A DNA stretch of 64,000 bases from Methylacidiphilum kamchatkense Kam1. GTDB lineage: Bacteria > Verrucomicrobiota > Verrucomicrobiia > Methylacidiphilales > Methylacidiphilaceae. Both the position numbers and the translations under genes were made by a program. The notes beneath the pieces were generated by a model that saw nothing but the letters and a program-made list of their open reading frames with translations, ran no database searches and had not been told where the DNA came from. The stretch is taken from positions 868,001 through 932,000 of the forward strand of contig NZ_CP037899.1 of the NCBI RefSeq assembly GCF_007475525.1, in the 5' to 3' direction. Shown here piece after piece: positions 1 through 8,242 of the stretch (position 1 is its first letter; every line of letters starts with the position of its first letter).

Positions 1-137
1 TTTTTAAGCATTCGATCCACTTTTAAGACCATCTCTTTTGAGGGAATAATGTTCCCTTTAGAATCTCTTAATAGACTCCTTTTCTTTTTCATAAAAAAGG
101 AGTGGGTCGATAAGAAAAGGGCGTTAAAATATAAAGA

Positions 138-161
138 GGTTTTTGTTTAAAAACCCTTTTT
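138..161 (+). terminator. Possible rho-independent terminator
   Basis: GGTTTTT (138-144) and AAAAACC (149-155) form a 7-bp stem with a 4-nt loop, followed by C and five T (157-161). The stem holds only two G-C pairs, so it is weak. It would end a plus-strand transcript entering from outside the window. Confidence 0.25.
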
Positions 162-436
162 GAAAAGAGGATTGAAAAAGCTATGAATTTACTGGTAGTT
201 TCCTCTTATGGAGAACATTGTAGGCTCTCCGCTATTGCTCAGTGGACTAAATGAACGCTAGTAGAGCCGAAAAAGGCCTATCTAACGGAGTTTGAATGCC
301 AGAAGCAGTTAAAAAGAAGAAACTATTGCAACAGAGTTATCTATACTCTTTGTGGTCAAATGGGTTCTTGGAAAGCGCGCGGTTATTTCTGGCTTGACTG
401 AGGATGGAGTGAGAGCCTGAGTTCTGTTGTCTAGAA

Positions 437-456
437 GCTCTTTTGAGTTAAAGAGC
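437..456 (-). terminator. Hairpin just downstream of uppP
   Basis: GCTCTTT (437-443) and AAAGAGC (450-456) form a 7-bp stem with a 6-nt loop, starting 3 bases beyond the uppP stop on the minus strand. The downstream run is only TTCT, so this is a weak terminator candidate. Confidence 0.3.
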
Positions 457-458
457 GG

Positions 459-1265
459 TTAATGGGATTTCCATTCGATTGCAAAGATCACCAAGAGGAC
501 AAGCCCAAGTCCAACTCGATACCAGACAAAGGGAATAAATGTGTGGGTTTGAATAAAAGAAAGAAGCCATTTGACAGCAATGAAAGCAACAGCGGCTGAA
601 ACGAAAAATCCAAGCAAAAGGGTGAGAGGAGGGTCAGTAGGAGGTACTTTTAAAAAATTAGTCTGTTCTATCCAAGAAAAAAGGCTTGCGGCAAACATAG
701 TTGGAATTCCTAGCAGAAAGGCAAATTCAGTAGCGGCAGGTCGTGATACTCCGAAGAGTACAGCCATCAGAATGGTGGCGGCCGATCTTGAAAAACCTGG
801 TAGAACCCCTGCCACCACCTGACTTGCCCCAACAGCTATGGCAGTTAACCAGCTAATATCTTCCACAGCAGATTGATTGCGACAAGACACTTTTTCGACA
901 AAGTAGATCCAAAATGCTCCACCAAAAATAGCAATGATTACAGGTCCAAGATCTTTAGGAAGCTCCCACCCCATTTTTTTTACCCATAATCCAAGTAACG
1001 CAGTAATGAAGAAAGCTAAAGTGAGTTTCAAAAAGTAGGGAATTTTTTCTTTGTTCTTCCACAAGAAAAGAAAACTAGAAACCCGTTCTTTATAAATAAG
1101 ACAAACGGCCAAGACAGCTCCAAGCTGGATAAAAATGTTGAAAGTTTCAGATTTTTCTCCCATCCAATGCTCCGCAATAAGGAGATGACCGGTACTTGAT
1201 ATGGGAAGAAATTCACTGACCCCTTCGATAATCCCTAAAAGAACAGTCTGCCATATGTCATTCAT
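459..1265 (-). CDS. uppP: Undecaprenyl-diphosphatase (UppP/BacA)
   Basis: Integral membrane phosphatase that converts undecaprenyl diphosphate to undecaprenyl phosphate, recycling the lipid carrier of peptidoglycan and O-antigen synthesis; overproduction in this family gives bacitracin resistance. The 268-residue length is normal. Both family signatures are visible: EGVSEFLPISSTGH at residues 14-27, with the paired glutamates E14 and E18, and PGFSRSAAT at 156-164, with the conserved Ser-Arg. Several hydrophobic helices follow. The start is ATG, without a clear Shine-Dalgarno sequence. It lies 45 bases downstream of a dacA-type gene on the same strand, so two cell-wall genes probably share a transcript. 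Confidence 0.95.
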   Translation of the reverse strand: MNDIWQTVLLGIIEGVSEFLPISSTGHLLIAEHWMGEKSETFNIFIQLGAVLAVCLIYKERVSSFLFLWKNKEKIPYFLKLTLAFFITALLGLWVKKMGWELPKDLGPVIIAIFGGAFWIYFVEKVSCRNQSAVEDISWLTAIAVGASQVVAGVLPGFSRSAATILMAVLFGVSRPAATEFAFLLGIPTMFAASLFSWIEQTNFLKVPPTDPPLTLLLGFFVSAAVAFIAVKWLLSFIQTHTFIPFVWYRVGLGLVLLVIFAIEWKSH

Positions 1266-1310
1266 AAGGAAAGACAGTTAATAATCAGGGTCTTTGCTTC
1301 TTTAAAAGCG

Positions 1311-2252
1311 TTAGAATTTCTCCTCGACCGTATATTGTGGCTTAGTTTGAGAAAATCCATAATCGAATAGGATTCGAGCGTCATACCATTTGTCAGGGCT
1401 ATGCAGTAAGGTCAGATAAAGAGTATGGCCGTTTCTTTCACAAGAAGCTGCATAAGTATGTAAGGAAATTCTTGTCCATCCTGTCTTTGCTGGTCCCATG
1501 CCCATATAACTGCCCAGTAATCGGTTGTGGTTATACATAACTCTAGATATGCCTCCATTTTGAAAATGAATTTTTTTAGTTTGACAGATTTGGTTAATAA
1601 TTGGATTCTTTATGGCCGCTTGAAAGATTCGCATGAGATCTTGAGCTGTTGTGTATTGTCCAGGTTCAAATAGCCCATGAGGATTAACAAAATGGGTATT
1701 CCGACAGCCTAAAGAGGCCGCTTTTTGATTCATCTCTTCAACAAATTTCTCAACGGAGCCACTACTATATCTAGCTAGGGCTAAAGCGGCATCATTACAG
1801 GAACCGATTAGAAGTTCTTCTACCAGTTGACTGACTGGAACAACTTCTCCTGCAATAAGAGGAACATGAGACGGTTGCACCAGTGTGTCTTCTCTTTTGA
1901 TCCGTACGCTACCTTTGAATGCTGTTTTATCGTAAGCGACCAAAGCAGTCATAAGCTTGGTGGTACTAGCAGGGGCATAGGGAACATCCTCATTTCTTGC
2001 AAAAAGTACTTTGTGAGAGGTAGCGTCGTAGAGGAGGACTCCACTGGCCTGGACAAGAGAGTTAACTTGCTCGTAACTAAGATCTTTAATCCCTCCTTTA
2101 TAGGAATGATGCGATCTGCTTCTTGCCAAAAGTTGGTTAGGAGGGATAATAATTGAAATAATTAAAAAGAGAAGGGATAAAAAGGAAGAAAGGTAATAGT
2201 AGCCGTATATTTTTTTTAAAAATCTTCTGTGAGATATATAAAAACAACTCAT
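1311..2252 (-). CDS. D-alanyl-D-alanine carboxypeptidase, peptidase S11 (DacA/PBP5-like)
   Basis: Periplasmic penicillin-binding enzyme that removes the terminal D-Ala from peptidoglycan pentapeptides. All three active-site motifs are present: SxxK as S96-T-T-K99 (nucleophile S96), SxN as S151-C-N153, and KTG at K256-T-G258. An N-terminal hydrophobic segment at about residues 19-37 serves as signal peptide or anchor. The protein is 313 residues and ends soon after the catalytic domain, so it lacks most of the C-terminal beta domain and amphipathic anchor of E. coli PBP5. It may be held by the uncleaved N-terminus or be soluble. It sits upstream of uppP on the same strand. Confidence 0.9.
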   Translation of the reverse strand: MSCFYISHRRFLKKIYGYYYLSSFLSLLFLIISIIIPPNQLLARSRSHHSYKGGIKDLSYEQVNSLVQASGVLLYDATSHKVLFARNEDVPYAPASTTKLMTALVAYDKTAFKGSVRIKREDTLVQPSHVPLIAGEVVPVSQLVEELLIGSCNDAALALARYSSGSVEKFVEEMNQKAASLGCRNTHFVNPHGLFEPGQYTTAQDLMRIFQAAIKNPIINQICQTKKIHFQNGGISRVMYNHNRLLGSYMGMGPAKTGWTRISLHTYAASCERNGHTLYLTLLHSPDKWYDARILFDYGFSQTKPQYTVEEKF

Positions 2253-2555
2253 GATGTTAAATTATAAGAACAAGCATTGGCTGCTGTCCAGAATTTTTTA
2301 GCCTGGCAAGAGGCCTATACCCTTTTATGAGTCAGCCTGCAAAAAGAGACTTAAGATTGGCCAGATCAGTTTTTTCTACCTTTTTTCTAAAAGGCACCCC
2401 TTAAGAAGACTAGCTAGAATAGCTCCAATAACTCCACTCCTTTTGTGGCTTTCGATCCCAACAAGTTGGAATCAATCCACTGCTCTTTGCCACTTGAGTC
2501 CGACTATTTGCTAGCAAATACTGGACACCATTCTCTTTGGAATGGAAAAGCCAAT
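2253..2555. other. Intergenic region with two palindromes
   Basis: No gene is supported between dacA and the bS22-like gene. It holds a perfect 16-bp palindrome, TATTTGCTAGCAAATA, at 2505-2520, and a hairpin CCATTC (2528-2533)/GAATGG (2540-2545) just past the stop of the bS22-like gene. Neither has a T-tract on the minus strand. The plus-strand ORF at 2445-2654 is the shadow of the bS22-like gene. Confidence 0.4.
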
Positions 2556-2660
2556 TTAAGCTTTGTATCGAAGCCTCTTTTTATGTCTATTTGCACGCCT
2601 TCGTTTCCGGCGCTTATGTTTATTCATTTTTGCCTTGCGGCGTTTTTTAAGTGATCCCAT
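2556..2660 (-). CDS. bS22/mS38-like micro-ribosomal protein (AURKAIP1/COX24 domain)
   Basis: A 34-codon gene encoding an extremely basic peptide that begins MGSLKKRRKAKMNKHKRRK and continues with RRRANRHKKRLRYKA; well over half its residues are Lys, Arg or His. The start MGS, the KKRR-K-MNKHK-RK core and the RHKKRLR tail match the AURKAIP1/COX24 domain. That family includes mycobacterial small-subunit protein bS22 and mitochondrial mS38, which insert into rRNA near the decoding centre. The ATG (2658-2660) lies 13 bases beyond the hisG stop, so it is probably co-transcribed with hisG. No good Shine-Dalgarno is seen. The family match is from recognition of the pattern; placement in the ribosome is inference. 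Confidence 0.75.
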   Translation of the reverse strand: MGSLKKRRKAKMNKHKRRKRRRANRHKKRLRYKA

Positions 2661-2673
2661 GTCCAACAAATTT

Positions 2674-3552
2674 TTAGTAAATGATTTTGTTTAACGAATA
2701 TTCTATTATTCCCTCTGCTCCCATTTCTTTTAGTCGTGGGGCAAGTTCCCTTACTGAGCTTTCATCCAAAATCGTTTCCACTGCTACCCATTGACAATCG
2801 GCCAAGGGAGATACAGTGGGATTTCGGAGAGCTGGTAAAATTTTTAATATCGCATTTAAATTTTCTTTGGGTACATTCATCTTTAAACCCACTTTATTCC
2901 GCGCATTTAAAGCAGATTGTAAGAGAAGAGCCATTGAAGTAAGTTTTTTTCTTTTTTCTTTGTTTTCCCATACCGCATGAGAACAGATGAATTGAGGATA
3001 GCTTTCTAATATCGTATCCACTATCCGTAGATGGTTTGCTCTTAGGGAAGAGCCTGTTTCCGTTATGTCGACAATGGCGTCGACCAACTCTGGGACTTTG
3101 ACTTCTGTGGCTCCCCATGAAAATTCCACATGAGCTTCAACCCCAATTCTTTTCAAGTATTGCTTGACCATATTAACGGCTTCCGTGGCTATCCACTTAC
3201 CTTGGAGATCCGCAGGCTTTTGAATAGGAGAGTTTTCGTGAACAGCAAGAACCCACCTTACCGGTGCAGATGTTGTTTTGTTATATCTGAGTTCACAAAT
3301 AATGTGGACGTCCGCATGGTTCTCTAATATCCAATCTCTGCCTGTAATACCGCAATCCAAAAAACCTTGTTCTACATATCGAGCAATTTCTTGAGGCCTA
3401 ACCAGTCTGACTTCTAACTCCTCGTCATCTATAGCAGGCCGATAATCACGACTGTTCCGAGCGACAACATAACCAGCTTTTGCGAACAGATCGATTGTCG
3501 CCTCTTCCAAGCTTCCTTTTGGTAGTCCAAATCTTAATTTCAAAGCACTCAT
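2674..3552 (-). CDS. hisG: ATP phosphoribosyltransferase, long form (HisG)
   Basis: First step of histidine biosynthesis: ATP plus PRPP gives phosphoribosyl-ATP; cytoplasmic. The N-terminus [14 protein letters not shown], the stretch [10 protein letters not shown] and the PRPP loop region [12 protein letters not shown] are typical of HisG. At 292 residues it is the long form, whose extra C-terminal ACT/PII-like domain binds histidine for feedback inhibition and which does not need HisZ. I chose ATG 3552 ([13 protein letters not shown]). An in-frame TTG eight codons upstream (3576) would give an extension unlike the family. No other his genes are nearby, so the locus is an isolated hisG followed by the bS22-like gene. 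Confidence 0.93.
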   Translation of the reverse strand: MSALKLRFGLPKGSLEEATIDLFAKAGYVVARNSRDYRPAIDDEELEVRLVRPQEIARYVEQGFLDCGITGRDWILENHADVHIICELRYNKTTSAPVRWVLAVHENSPIQKPADLQGKWIATEAVNMVKQYLKRIGVEAHVEFSWGATEVKVPELVDAIVDITETGSSLRANHLRIVDTILESYPQFICSHAVWENKEKRKKLTSMALLLQSALNARNKVGLKMNVPKENLNAILKILPALRNPTVSPLADCQWVAVETILDESSVRELAPRLKEMGAEGIIEYSLNKIIY

Positions 3553-3665
3553 GGGAAAAGCTTCAACTCTATCCAATCTTTTGATTTTGTAAAGATCTTT
3601 TTGTTCCTTTTGATAAGTAAGGCCAAAATGGACAAGGCAAGAAAAGAGAATAGGGACTCATAGGG

Positions 3666-4175
3666 CTATTTAATTTCTTCTTGAGCGGTGGAATCTTTGC
3701 AAAGATCTTCCTTAAGGAGTCTGTAGACAGTAGGAAGATCGTCTGGATGGACACGGGTATTGCCAATGGTGGTAATGAAATTCGTGTCATTTTTCCAGCG
3801 AGGGACAAGATGCCAATGAAGATGACTTTCGATACCTGCTCCAGCAGCTGCACCAACATTTAAGCCCACATTAAAACCATGAGGAGAAAAAAGCTTCTGA
3901 ATACTTTTACAAAGTCTATTTAAAGTATGAAAACATTCTAGCATTTCTGTGTCAGTTAATTCCGTGATACTTTTAATTATTCTATATGGAACGACCATAC
4001 AATGGGCGGTATTATATGGATAACGATTGAGCAGGGAAAAAGTTGTTTTTCCTCTTGTTAAAACAAAATTCTTTTCGTCATCGCTACTCTGAGCGATGAT
4101 TTCAAAAAGATGATCAATAGCCGAAGAGTCTCGTTCGAAATAAGCTTTTCTCCAAGGAGCCCAAAGATGTTCCAT
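3666..4175 (-). CDS. HIT-family nucleotide hydrolase/phosphorylase
   Basis: Histidine-triad protein of 169 residues. The signature H118-L-H120-W-H122 (in SHLHWHLVPRW) provides the catalytic histidine that forms a nucleotidyl intermediate. The start MEHLWAPWRKAYF and NRYPYNTAHCMVVP are typical of the branch related to diadenosine-tetraphosphate phosphorylase and hydrolase, so a likely substrate is Ap4A or another dinucleoside polyphosphate, but this is not fixed by sequence. It is divergent from holA with only 25 bases between the starts, so both promoters must overlap there. hisG follows it on the same strand after about 110 bases. Confidence 0.85.
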   Translation of the reverse strand: MEHLWAPWRKAYFERDSSAIDHLFEIIAQSSDDEKNFVLTRGKTTFSLLNRYPYNTAHCMVVPYRIIKSITELTDTEMLECFHTLNRLCKSIQKLFSPHGFNVGLNVGAAAGAGIESHLHWHLVPRWKNDTNFITTIGNTRVHPDDLPTVYRLLKEDLCKDSTAQEEIK

Positions 4176-4200
4176 TTTTTTTAAATGTATCTATTGATTT

Positions 4201-5331
4201 ATGAAAAGCAAAACAGAGGCTAACAGTCGAGTTTTTATTTTTGGTGGCGAGGATTTCTATGAAGCCCAAAAAAAGGCAAGGGCTCTCATTGAATCCTTTA
4301 GAGCTAAAGATCCTAATCTAGAGATTATTCACATTGCAGAAGAAGGAGAGAGTCAGAGTGAAATATTACCCTTGCTTGAGCGATTGCGTGAGGAAATAGT
4401 AACTCCTTCTTTGTTTGCTACAACGAAACTAATTTTTTGGAAAGGGGCTAATTTTTTAGCTGCCAATGGTTTGGCAGATAAAAGAATAGAAGAGGATATT
4501 CGTCAATTTTTTAACTTACTACAAGAAAATCCCCTTGAGGAACTCATTGTGGTCATTCTTGCTGAGTCGATCGACAAAAGAAAGAAGCTTTTTCAAGAGC
4601 TAAAGACTCATTTCCATGTGGAACTAACTGATAAACTAGATCCTTTGGATCCCTCCTCTTTATTGGAAGTGATGGAGAAGTTGGAAGAAAGAGGAATCGA
4701 GGCAGATCAAAGTTTGGGCCAACAATTATTAATGGAGGCTGGGGCTCAGCGTTCGTTACTTGACATGGAAATTGAAAAGTTATCTCTTTTCCTCGGAACA
4801 AAGGGAAAGATTCAACCTGAAGAGATTTCCGATTTGCTTTGTGGAAAAAGAGAAACAGTGATCTGGAGACTTTGTGATCTAGTGATTTCCGCAAAATTCG
4901 ATTTGGCTCTTGTGGAATTGCAAATTTTGATGCAAGAGGGAGGTTCAGAAATGGGAATCCTCCTTGCTTTAGCACAAAGGATTTTCTGGGCTTGTCTTGG
5001 ATTGGTTTTATTGAAGAACGGTTGGCTGGATGTTCAAAGTAAAGGAAAATATTTGAAGCTTATGTTGAAAGAAGAGGGCTATTTTTTATACCCCAAAAAA
5101 AAATCTGGGGAGCTTGTGAATCAATGGGCTTTTGGGCAGAATTTGCAACTAGCCCAAAACATAGACTTACCTTTTTGGTTATGGGCCCTTCGACACACAT
5201 ATGAAACAAATAAAATACTTGTTTCTGGAAATATTTCTCCAGATCTTAGGGGGAGAATGCTTGAAAGGCTACTTATTAAACTAAAAATATATTATGAAAA
5301 AGTAATAGAAAAGTCTAAAGACTCCGTTTAA
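4201..5331 (+). CDS. holA: DNA polymerase III subunit delta (HolA)
   Basis: Clamp-loader delta subunit, which opens the beta sliding clamp during replication. The 376-residue length and the fold order are right for the family: an N-terminal AAA+-like region (RVFIFGGEDFYEAQKKARAL, then LIFWKGANF), a middle region with LLMEAGAQRSLLDMEIEKL, and a C-terminal helical collar domain (LALAQRIFWACLGLVLL). As in other HolA proteins there is no functional Walker A motif. The gene contains an uninterrupted A9 run near 5094, which shows that long homopolymers are not always broken in this sequence. The ATG starts directly after the divergent HIT gene. Confidence 0.88.
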   Translation: MKSKTEANSRVFIFGGEDFYEAQKKARALIESFRAKDPNLEIIHIAEEGESQSEILPLLERLREEIVTPSLFATTKLIFWKGANFLAANGLADKRIEEDIRQFFNLLQENPLEELIVVILAESIDKRKKLFQELKTHFHVELTDKLDPLDPSSLLEVMEKLEERGIEADQSLGQQLLMEAGAQRSLLDMEIEKLSLFLGTKGKIQPEEISDLLCGKRETVIWRLCDLVISAKFDLALVELQILMQEGGSEMGILLALAQRIFWACLGLVLLKNGWLDVQSKGKYLKLMLKEEGYFLYPKKKSGELVNQWAFGQNLQLAQNIDLPFWLWALRHTYETNKILVSGNISPDLRGRMLERLLIKLKIYYEKVIEKSKDSV

Positions 5332-5413
5332 AACAGTTTTTACTTTTAATATTGTTGAAAGCAAAATTGTAGCCATGGATATCATGGGGAAGATCCAAGA
5401 GCGGCCATAGAAA

Positions 5414-6181
5414 ATGATGACGACATCCAATGAGAGATCGGAACCGGTAGATCTATCGGTTATTATTCCATTTCATAATGAAGCGGAAAATATTCCAGCT
5501 TTGCTGACCGAGCTTGACCAATGCCTTCCAGCTTTGGGTCTTCATGTCGAAATTATCATGGTGAACGATGCTAGTACGGATTGTTATGAGCGTCCAGCAG
5601 CAACACCTAGATTTCCAGTCGTTTGGCTAGATTTAACAGAAAGAAGCGGTCAGAGTGCTGCTATGTATTTTGGAATCAGTCAAGCTTCCGGTCGATATGT
5701 AGCTTTTATGGATGCGGACCTTCAAAACGATCCAAGGGATCTGGAAAAATTATATTATAAGCTGAATGAGGAGGGATTAGATTTAATAACCGGTTTAAGG
5801 ATCGACAGAAAAGATAGTTGGTTTAGAAAAATCTCTTCGAAAATAGCCAACAAAATACGGTCCTCTCTTTTAGGTGATAACACGCGTGATACAGGCTGTT
5901 CGCTGAAAGTTATGAGGTCTGAATTAGCCAAAAGACTTCCTGGATGGAATGGCATGCATAGGTTTATTCCGGCTCTTGCCCAAGCAATGGGGTATAGGGT
6001 AGGGGAATGCCCCGTAAATCATCGTCCAAGAAGAGCAGGCAAAAGCAAAGTAATTTCATGGAAAAGGGCCATTCAAGCTACTGTCGATTTAATAGGAATG
6101 ATCTGGTTTTGTAAGAGACAATTTAAAGGTCGACTTACTTCCCATTCAGCCATCAATCCAGCTAAAAAGATACCCAATTAA
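5414..6181 (+). CDS. Family 2 glycosyltransferase (DPM1/ArnC-like)
   Basis: GT2 transferase of 255 residues. It has an N-terminal nucleotide-binding stretch, LSVIIPFHNEAENIPALL at residues 14-31, the metal-binding D100-A-D102 in FMDADLQNDP, and a later RPRRAGKSKV segment typical of polyprenyl-phosphate sugar transferases such as dolichyl-phosphate mannose synthase and ArnC. A hydrophobic stretch (VDLIGMIWF) near the C-terminus may touch the membrane, but the two transmembrane helices of ArnC-type enzymes are not seen. The likely product is a polyprenyl-phosphate sugar used on the envelope; the sugar is unknown. An in-frame second ATG lies at 5417. It ends 3 bases from the convergent adenylate kinase. 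Confidence 0.8.
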   Translation: MMTTSNERSEPVDLSVIIPFHNEAENIPALLTELDQCLPALGLHVEIIMVNDASTDCYERPAATPRFPVVWLDLTERSGQSAAMYFGISQASGRYVAFMDADLQNDPRDLEKLYYKLNEEGLDLITGLRIDRKDSWFRKISSKIANKIRSSLLGDNTRDTGCSLKVMRSELAKRLPGWNGMHRFIPALAQAMGYRVGECPVNHRPRRAGKSKVISWKRAIQATVDLIGMIWFCKRQFKGRLTSHSAINPAKKIPN

Positions 6182-6184
6182 GAG

Positions 6185-6769
6185 TCAGGGTAAGGGTTCT
6201 AGGATCCGACGTAAAACCTGGTAGGGTAAAGCAGAACAGTCGATTTCTTTGAGTTGATTCGGGGAAAAAAGTTGCAGGAGGGGTTTTGTTTCTCTTTCAT
6301 AGATCTCGAAACGTTTTCTAATGACTTCTTCTGTATCGTCCACTCGATGATCCTGAACAGCTCGACCTTTAAGTCTGGAAACAAGGATACTACGGTCCGA
6401 GCAGTACAAATGATAGACAAAAAGAATTTCTACTTTTTCAGACAGAATATGCCATTGACGAACATTTCTTGGCAGACCATCTAATACCAAATAGTCCACT
6501 TTCGGCCGAAATCTGCCTTCCGATATCATTTGATCAATATAAGAGTTAAAAAGCTGGATAGTAATATCATCTGGGACAAGTAGGCCTTTTGAAGAATATT
6601 CCAAAAATGTCTTGCCGATAGCGCTATTTCTATCCACGGATCGAAAAAGCTCTCCAGATGAAAAATGAAAGAACCCAGGAATCGTTCCTAAGATTTTTCC
6701 TTGGGTTCCTTTTCCAGAACCAGGAGCACCAATAAGTAAAAGAGATTTGTACTTCACGTTGATTTTCAA
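6185..6769 (-). CDS. Short-type adenylate kinase/nucleoside monophosphate kinase
   Basis: P-loop kinase that would make two ADP from ATP and AMP or a related monophosphate. Walker A is G14-A-P-G-S-G-K-G-T22, followed by FHFSSGELFR (NMP-binding region) and VLDGLPRNVRQ. The LID is the short form (GRAVQDHRVDDTEEVIRKRF) without the zinc or beta-hairpin insert of the usual bacterial enzyme, giving 194 residues rather than about 215. The frame opens with TTG (6769); an in-frame GTG at 6757 is the alternative, and no ATG precedes the P-loop. The short LID suggests a paralogue rather than the main Adk. Confidence 0.75.
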   Translation of the reverse strand: MKINVKYKSLLLIGAPGSGKGTQGKILGTIPGFFHFSSGELFRSVDRNSAIGKTFLEYSSKGLLVPDDITIQLFNSYIDQMISEGRFRPKVDYLVLDGLPRNVRQWHILSEKVEILFVYHLYCSDRSILVSRLKGRAVQDHRVDDTEEVIRKRFEIYERETKPLLQLFSPNQLKEIDCSALPYQVLRRILEPLP

Positions 6770-6935
6770 TTTTATTTAAAAGCCAATAAAAAAAATACTA
6801 GCTTTTTTCAATATTCAATCAAGATTGCCAAAGGAATCTTATTTGATAAACTAAAAAAGAAAGAATTCATGACTTTTCCTTGTAATTTCTTTTTAATTAT
6901 CAAGAAGCCTATGCGAGTATAAATAGTTGTTATCT

Positions 6936-7742
6936 ATGAAAATTACCTATCTGTTGGATGTTGTTTTTCCTTTTTTAGGTGTATTGGCAGAAGAGGGAGC
7001 GTCGAAACCCATTACTGTATTGGATCTGCTAAAATCGGGTGGTTGGGTTATACTGCCTCTTTTTTTAATTTCTTTTTTGGTTGTTGCCTTAATTTTCTAC
7101 TATTTTGCTTCTATACGACTATCAGCTGTTTGGACAAAGGATCTTGACAGAAGGATAGAGAATGCTCTTAAGAAACAGGATCTTTTTTTAGTTGCAGAAG
7201 TAATAAAAAACCGATCCGAAGGCTGTGCCCGTCTTTTAAAAGAAGTATTGAATTTTTTATCTAAGCATAAAGATGCAGATCTTGAATCAGTGACTTCCGT
7301 AGCTGAAGCTTTTGGAAGCGGATTTTCCTCTCTACTTAACCAAAGAATACTTTATTTGCTTGACGCAGGAGTGATTGCTCCAATGTTAGGTCTTTTTGGA
7401 ACGGTCATTGGGATATTAAGATCTTTTGGATCGATCGCTGCCGAGCCTTCGCCAATGCGGACACTTTTGCTTGCTGGAGGGGTATCTCAAGCTCTTGTCT
7501 CTACTGCTATTGGATTGATTGTTGGCATTTCGGCAATGTTTTTCTATTCTTTTTTTAGGGGAAGAGTTCAATATCTAATCTCTGTGTTTGAAGAGCGATC
7601 AGTCATTTGGGTTCAAGAAATTTACCTTTTGAATAAGAAAATCCAGCATAAGCCTGCACCAGAAGTCAAAGCTTTTGCTGCTGGATCTTATGATGTGGAT
7701 GAATCAAGTGAAGAATCGAGGGAAGAAAATAAGGAAGGATAA
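6936..7742 (+). CDS. ExbB/TolQ/MotA-family proton channel subunit
   Basis: Inner-membrane subunit of a proton-motive-force-driven complex. It has an N-terminal hydrophobic segment, a strong helix around WVILPLFLISFLVVALIFYY, a cytoplasmic loop with ALKKQDLFLVAEVI, and the paired helices of the family (LLDAGVIAPMLGLFGTVIGILRSF and ALVSTAIGLIVGISAMFFYSFF). The GLFGTVIGI and STAIGL stretches are diagnostic. The acidic C-terminal tail (DVDESSEESREENKE) is unusual. The start is ATG 6936; a TTG three codons upstream is less likely. It leads a four-gene run with exbD, a TPR protein and a TonB/OmpA-like protein. Confidence 0.9.
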   Translation: MKITYLLDVVFPFLGVLAEEGASKPITVLDLLKSGGWVILPLFLISFLVVALIFYYFASIRLSAVWTKDLDRRIENALKKQDLFLVAEVIKNRSEGCARLLKEVLNFLSKHKDADLESVTSVAEAFGSGFSSLLNQRILYLLDAGVIAPMLGLFGTVIGILRSFGSIAAEPSPMRTLLLAGGVSQALVSTAIGLIVGISAMFFYSFFRGRVQYLISVFEERSVIWVQEIYLLNKKIQHKPAPEVKAFAAGSYDVDESSEESREENKEG

Positions 7743-7767
7743 GGAACGGAGTGGAGAAGTTTAACGT

Positions 7768-8196
7768 ATGAATTTCAGAAAAAGAGTAGGGGTTGAACAG
7801 ATCGGCTTACAGCTGGCACCCATGATTGATGTAATTTTGTTTTTGCTTTCCTTTTTCCTTTTGACTTGGAATTTAGCCCGCTATGAAGCTGATCTAGAAG
7901 TAAAAATACCCAAAGCGAAAAATGGAGAGTTACCCAAGAGGTTACCTGGAGAAGTGATCATCAATATTACCAAAGATGGGCAAGTCAATTTAAATCATAG
8001 GGTTGTTTCAGCCAAAGAACTAGAAGAAATTATCAAAGGAGTGATTCAGCAATACCCTGATCAGGCAATAATTATTCGTGCTGATGAAGAAACAAGTTAC
8101 AAAGAAGTGATCAAAGTATTGGATGTTTGTCGCGCGGTTAATGCCTGGAATATTGCCTTTGCGACAAACCGACCCGATATGACTTCTTCACAATGA
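7768..8196 (+). CDS. ExbD/TolR-family biopolymer transport protein
   Basis: Small inner-membrane partner of ExbB. One transmembrane helix near residues 16-36 contains the essential proton-carrying aspartate (LAPMIDVILFLLSFFLL, Asp at about residue 21), followed by a periplasmic domain ending in PDQAIIIRADEETSYKEVIKVLDVCR, typical of ExbD/TolR. The length of 142 residues is normal. The ATG has an upstream GGAG at about 7752. It lies 25 bases after the ExbB gene, so the two are surely co-expressed and form the motor that energises the neighbouring TonB/OmpA-like protein. Confidence 0.92.
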   Translation: MNFRKRVGVEQIGLQLAPMIDVILFLLSFFLLTWNLARYEADLEVKIPKAKNGELPKRLPGEVIINITKDGQVNLNHRVVSAKELEEIIKGVIQQYPDQAIIIRADEETSYKEVIKVLDVCRAVNAWNIAFATNRPDMTSSQ

Positions 8197-8242
8197 AAGA
8201 AAGATGGTTAAAATTTTATAAAGGTTCCGAAGATGTAAAGGA

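Larger units (their letters stand above)
1..458. other. Gene-poor left edge, possible decayed ORF
   Basis: No convincing gene is seen. On the plus strand a reading frame starts at ATG 183, hits TGA after 23 codons and then stays open for about 47 more codons to another TGA near 398. That looks like a decayed or spurious ORF, and its translation matches no family I recognise. Two hairpins are present: a 9-bp stem (75-83 with 95-103) and a stem at 138-155 followed by five T. Both could be transcript ends for a plus-strand gene outside the window. Confidence 0.3.

Noticed and set aside
2445-2654. 69-codon plus-strand ORF overlapping the microgene
   Set aside because: Its product is a mixed low-quality sequence; the opposite strand encodes a recognisable bS22-like peptide in the same place.
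2674-3576. Longer hisG start at TTG 3576
   Set aside because: Adds eight residues not seen in HisG; ATG 3552 gives the standard N-terminus.
3569-3859. Minus-strand ORF within and after the HIT gene
   Set aside because: Overlaps the HIT coding sequence in another frame, and its translation is basic and low-complexity with no family match.
4553-4975. 140-codon ORF antisense to holA
   Set aside because: Fully inside holA on the other strand with no recognisable domain.
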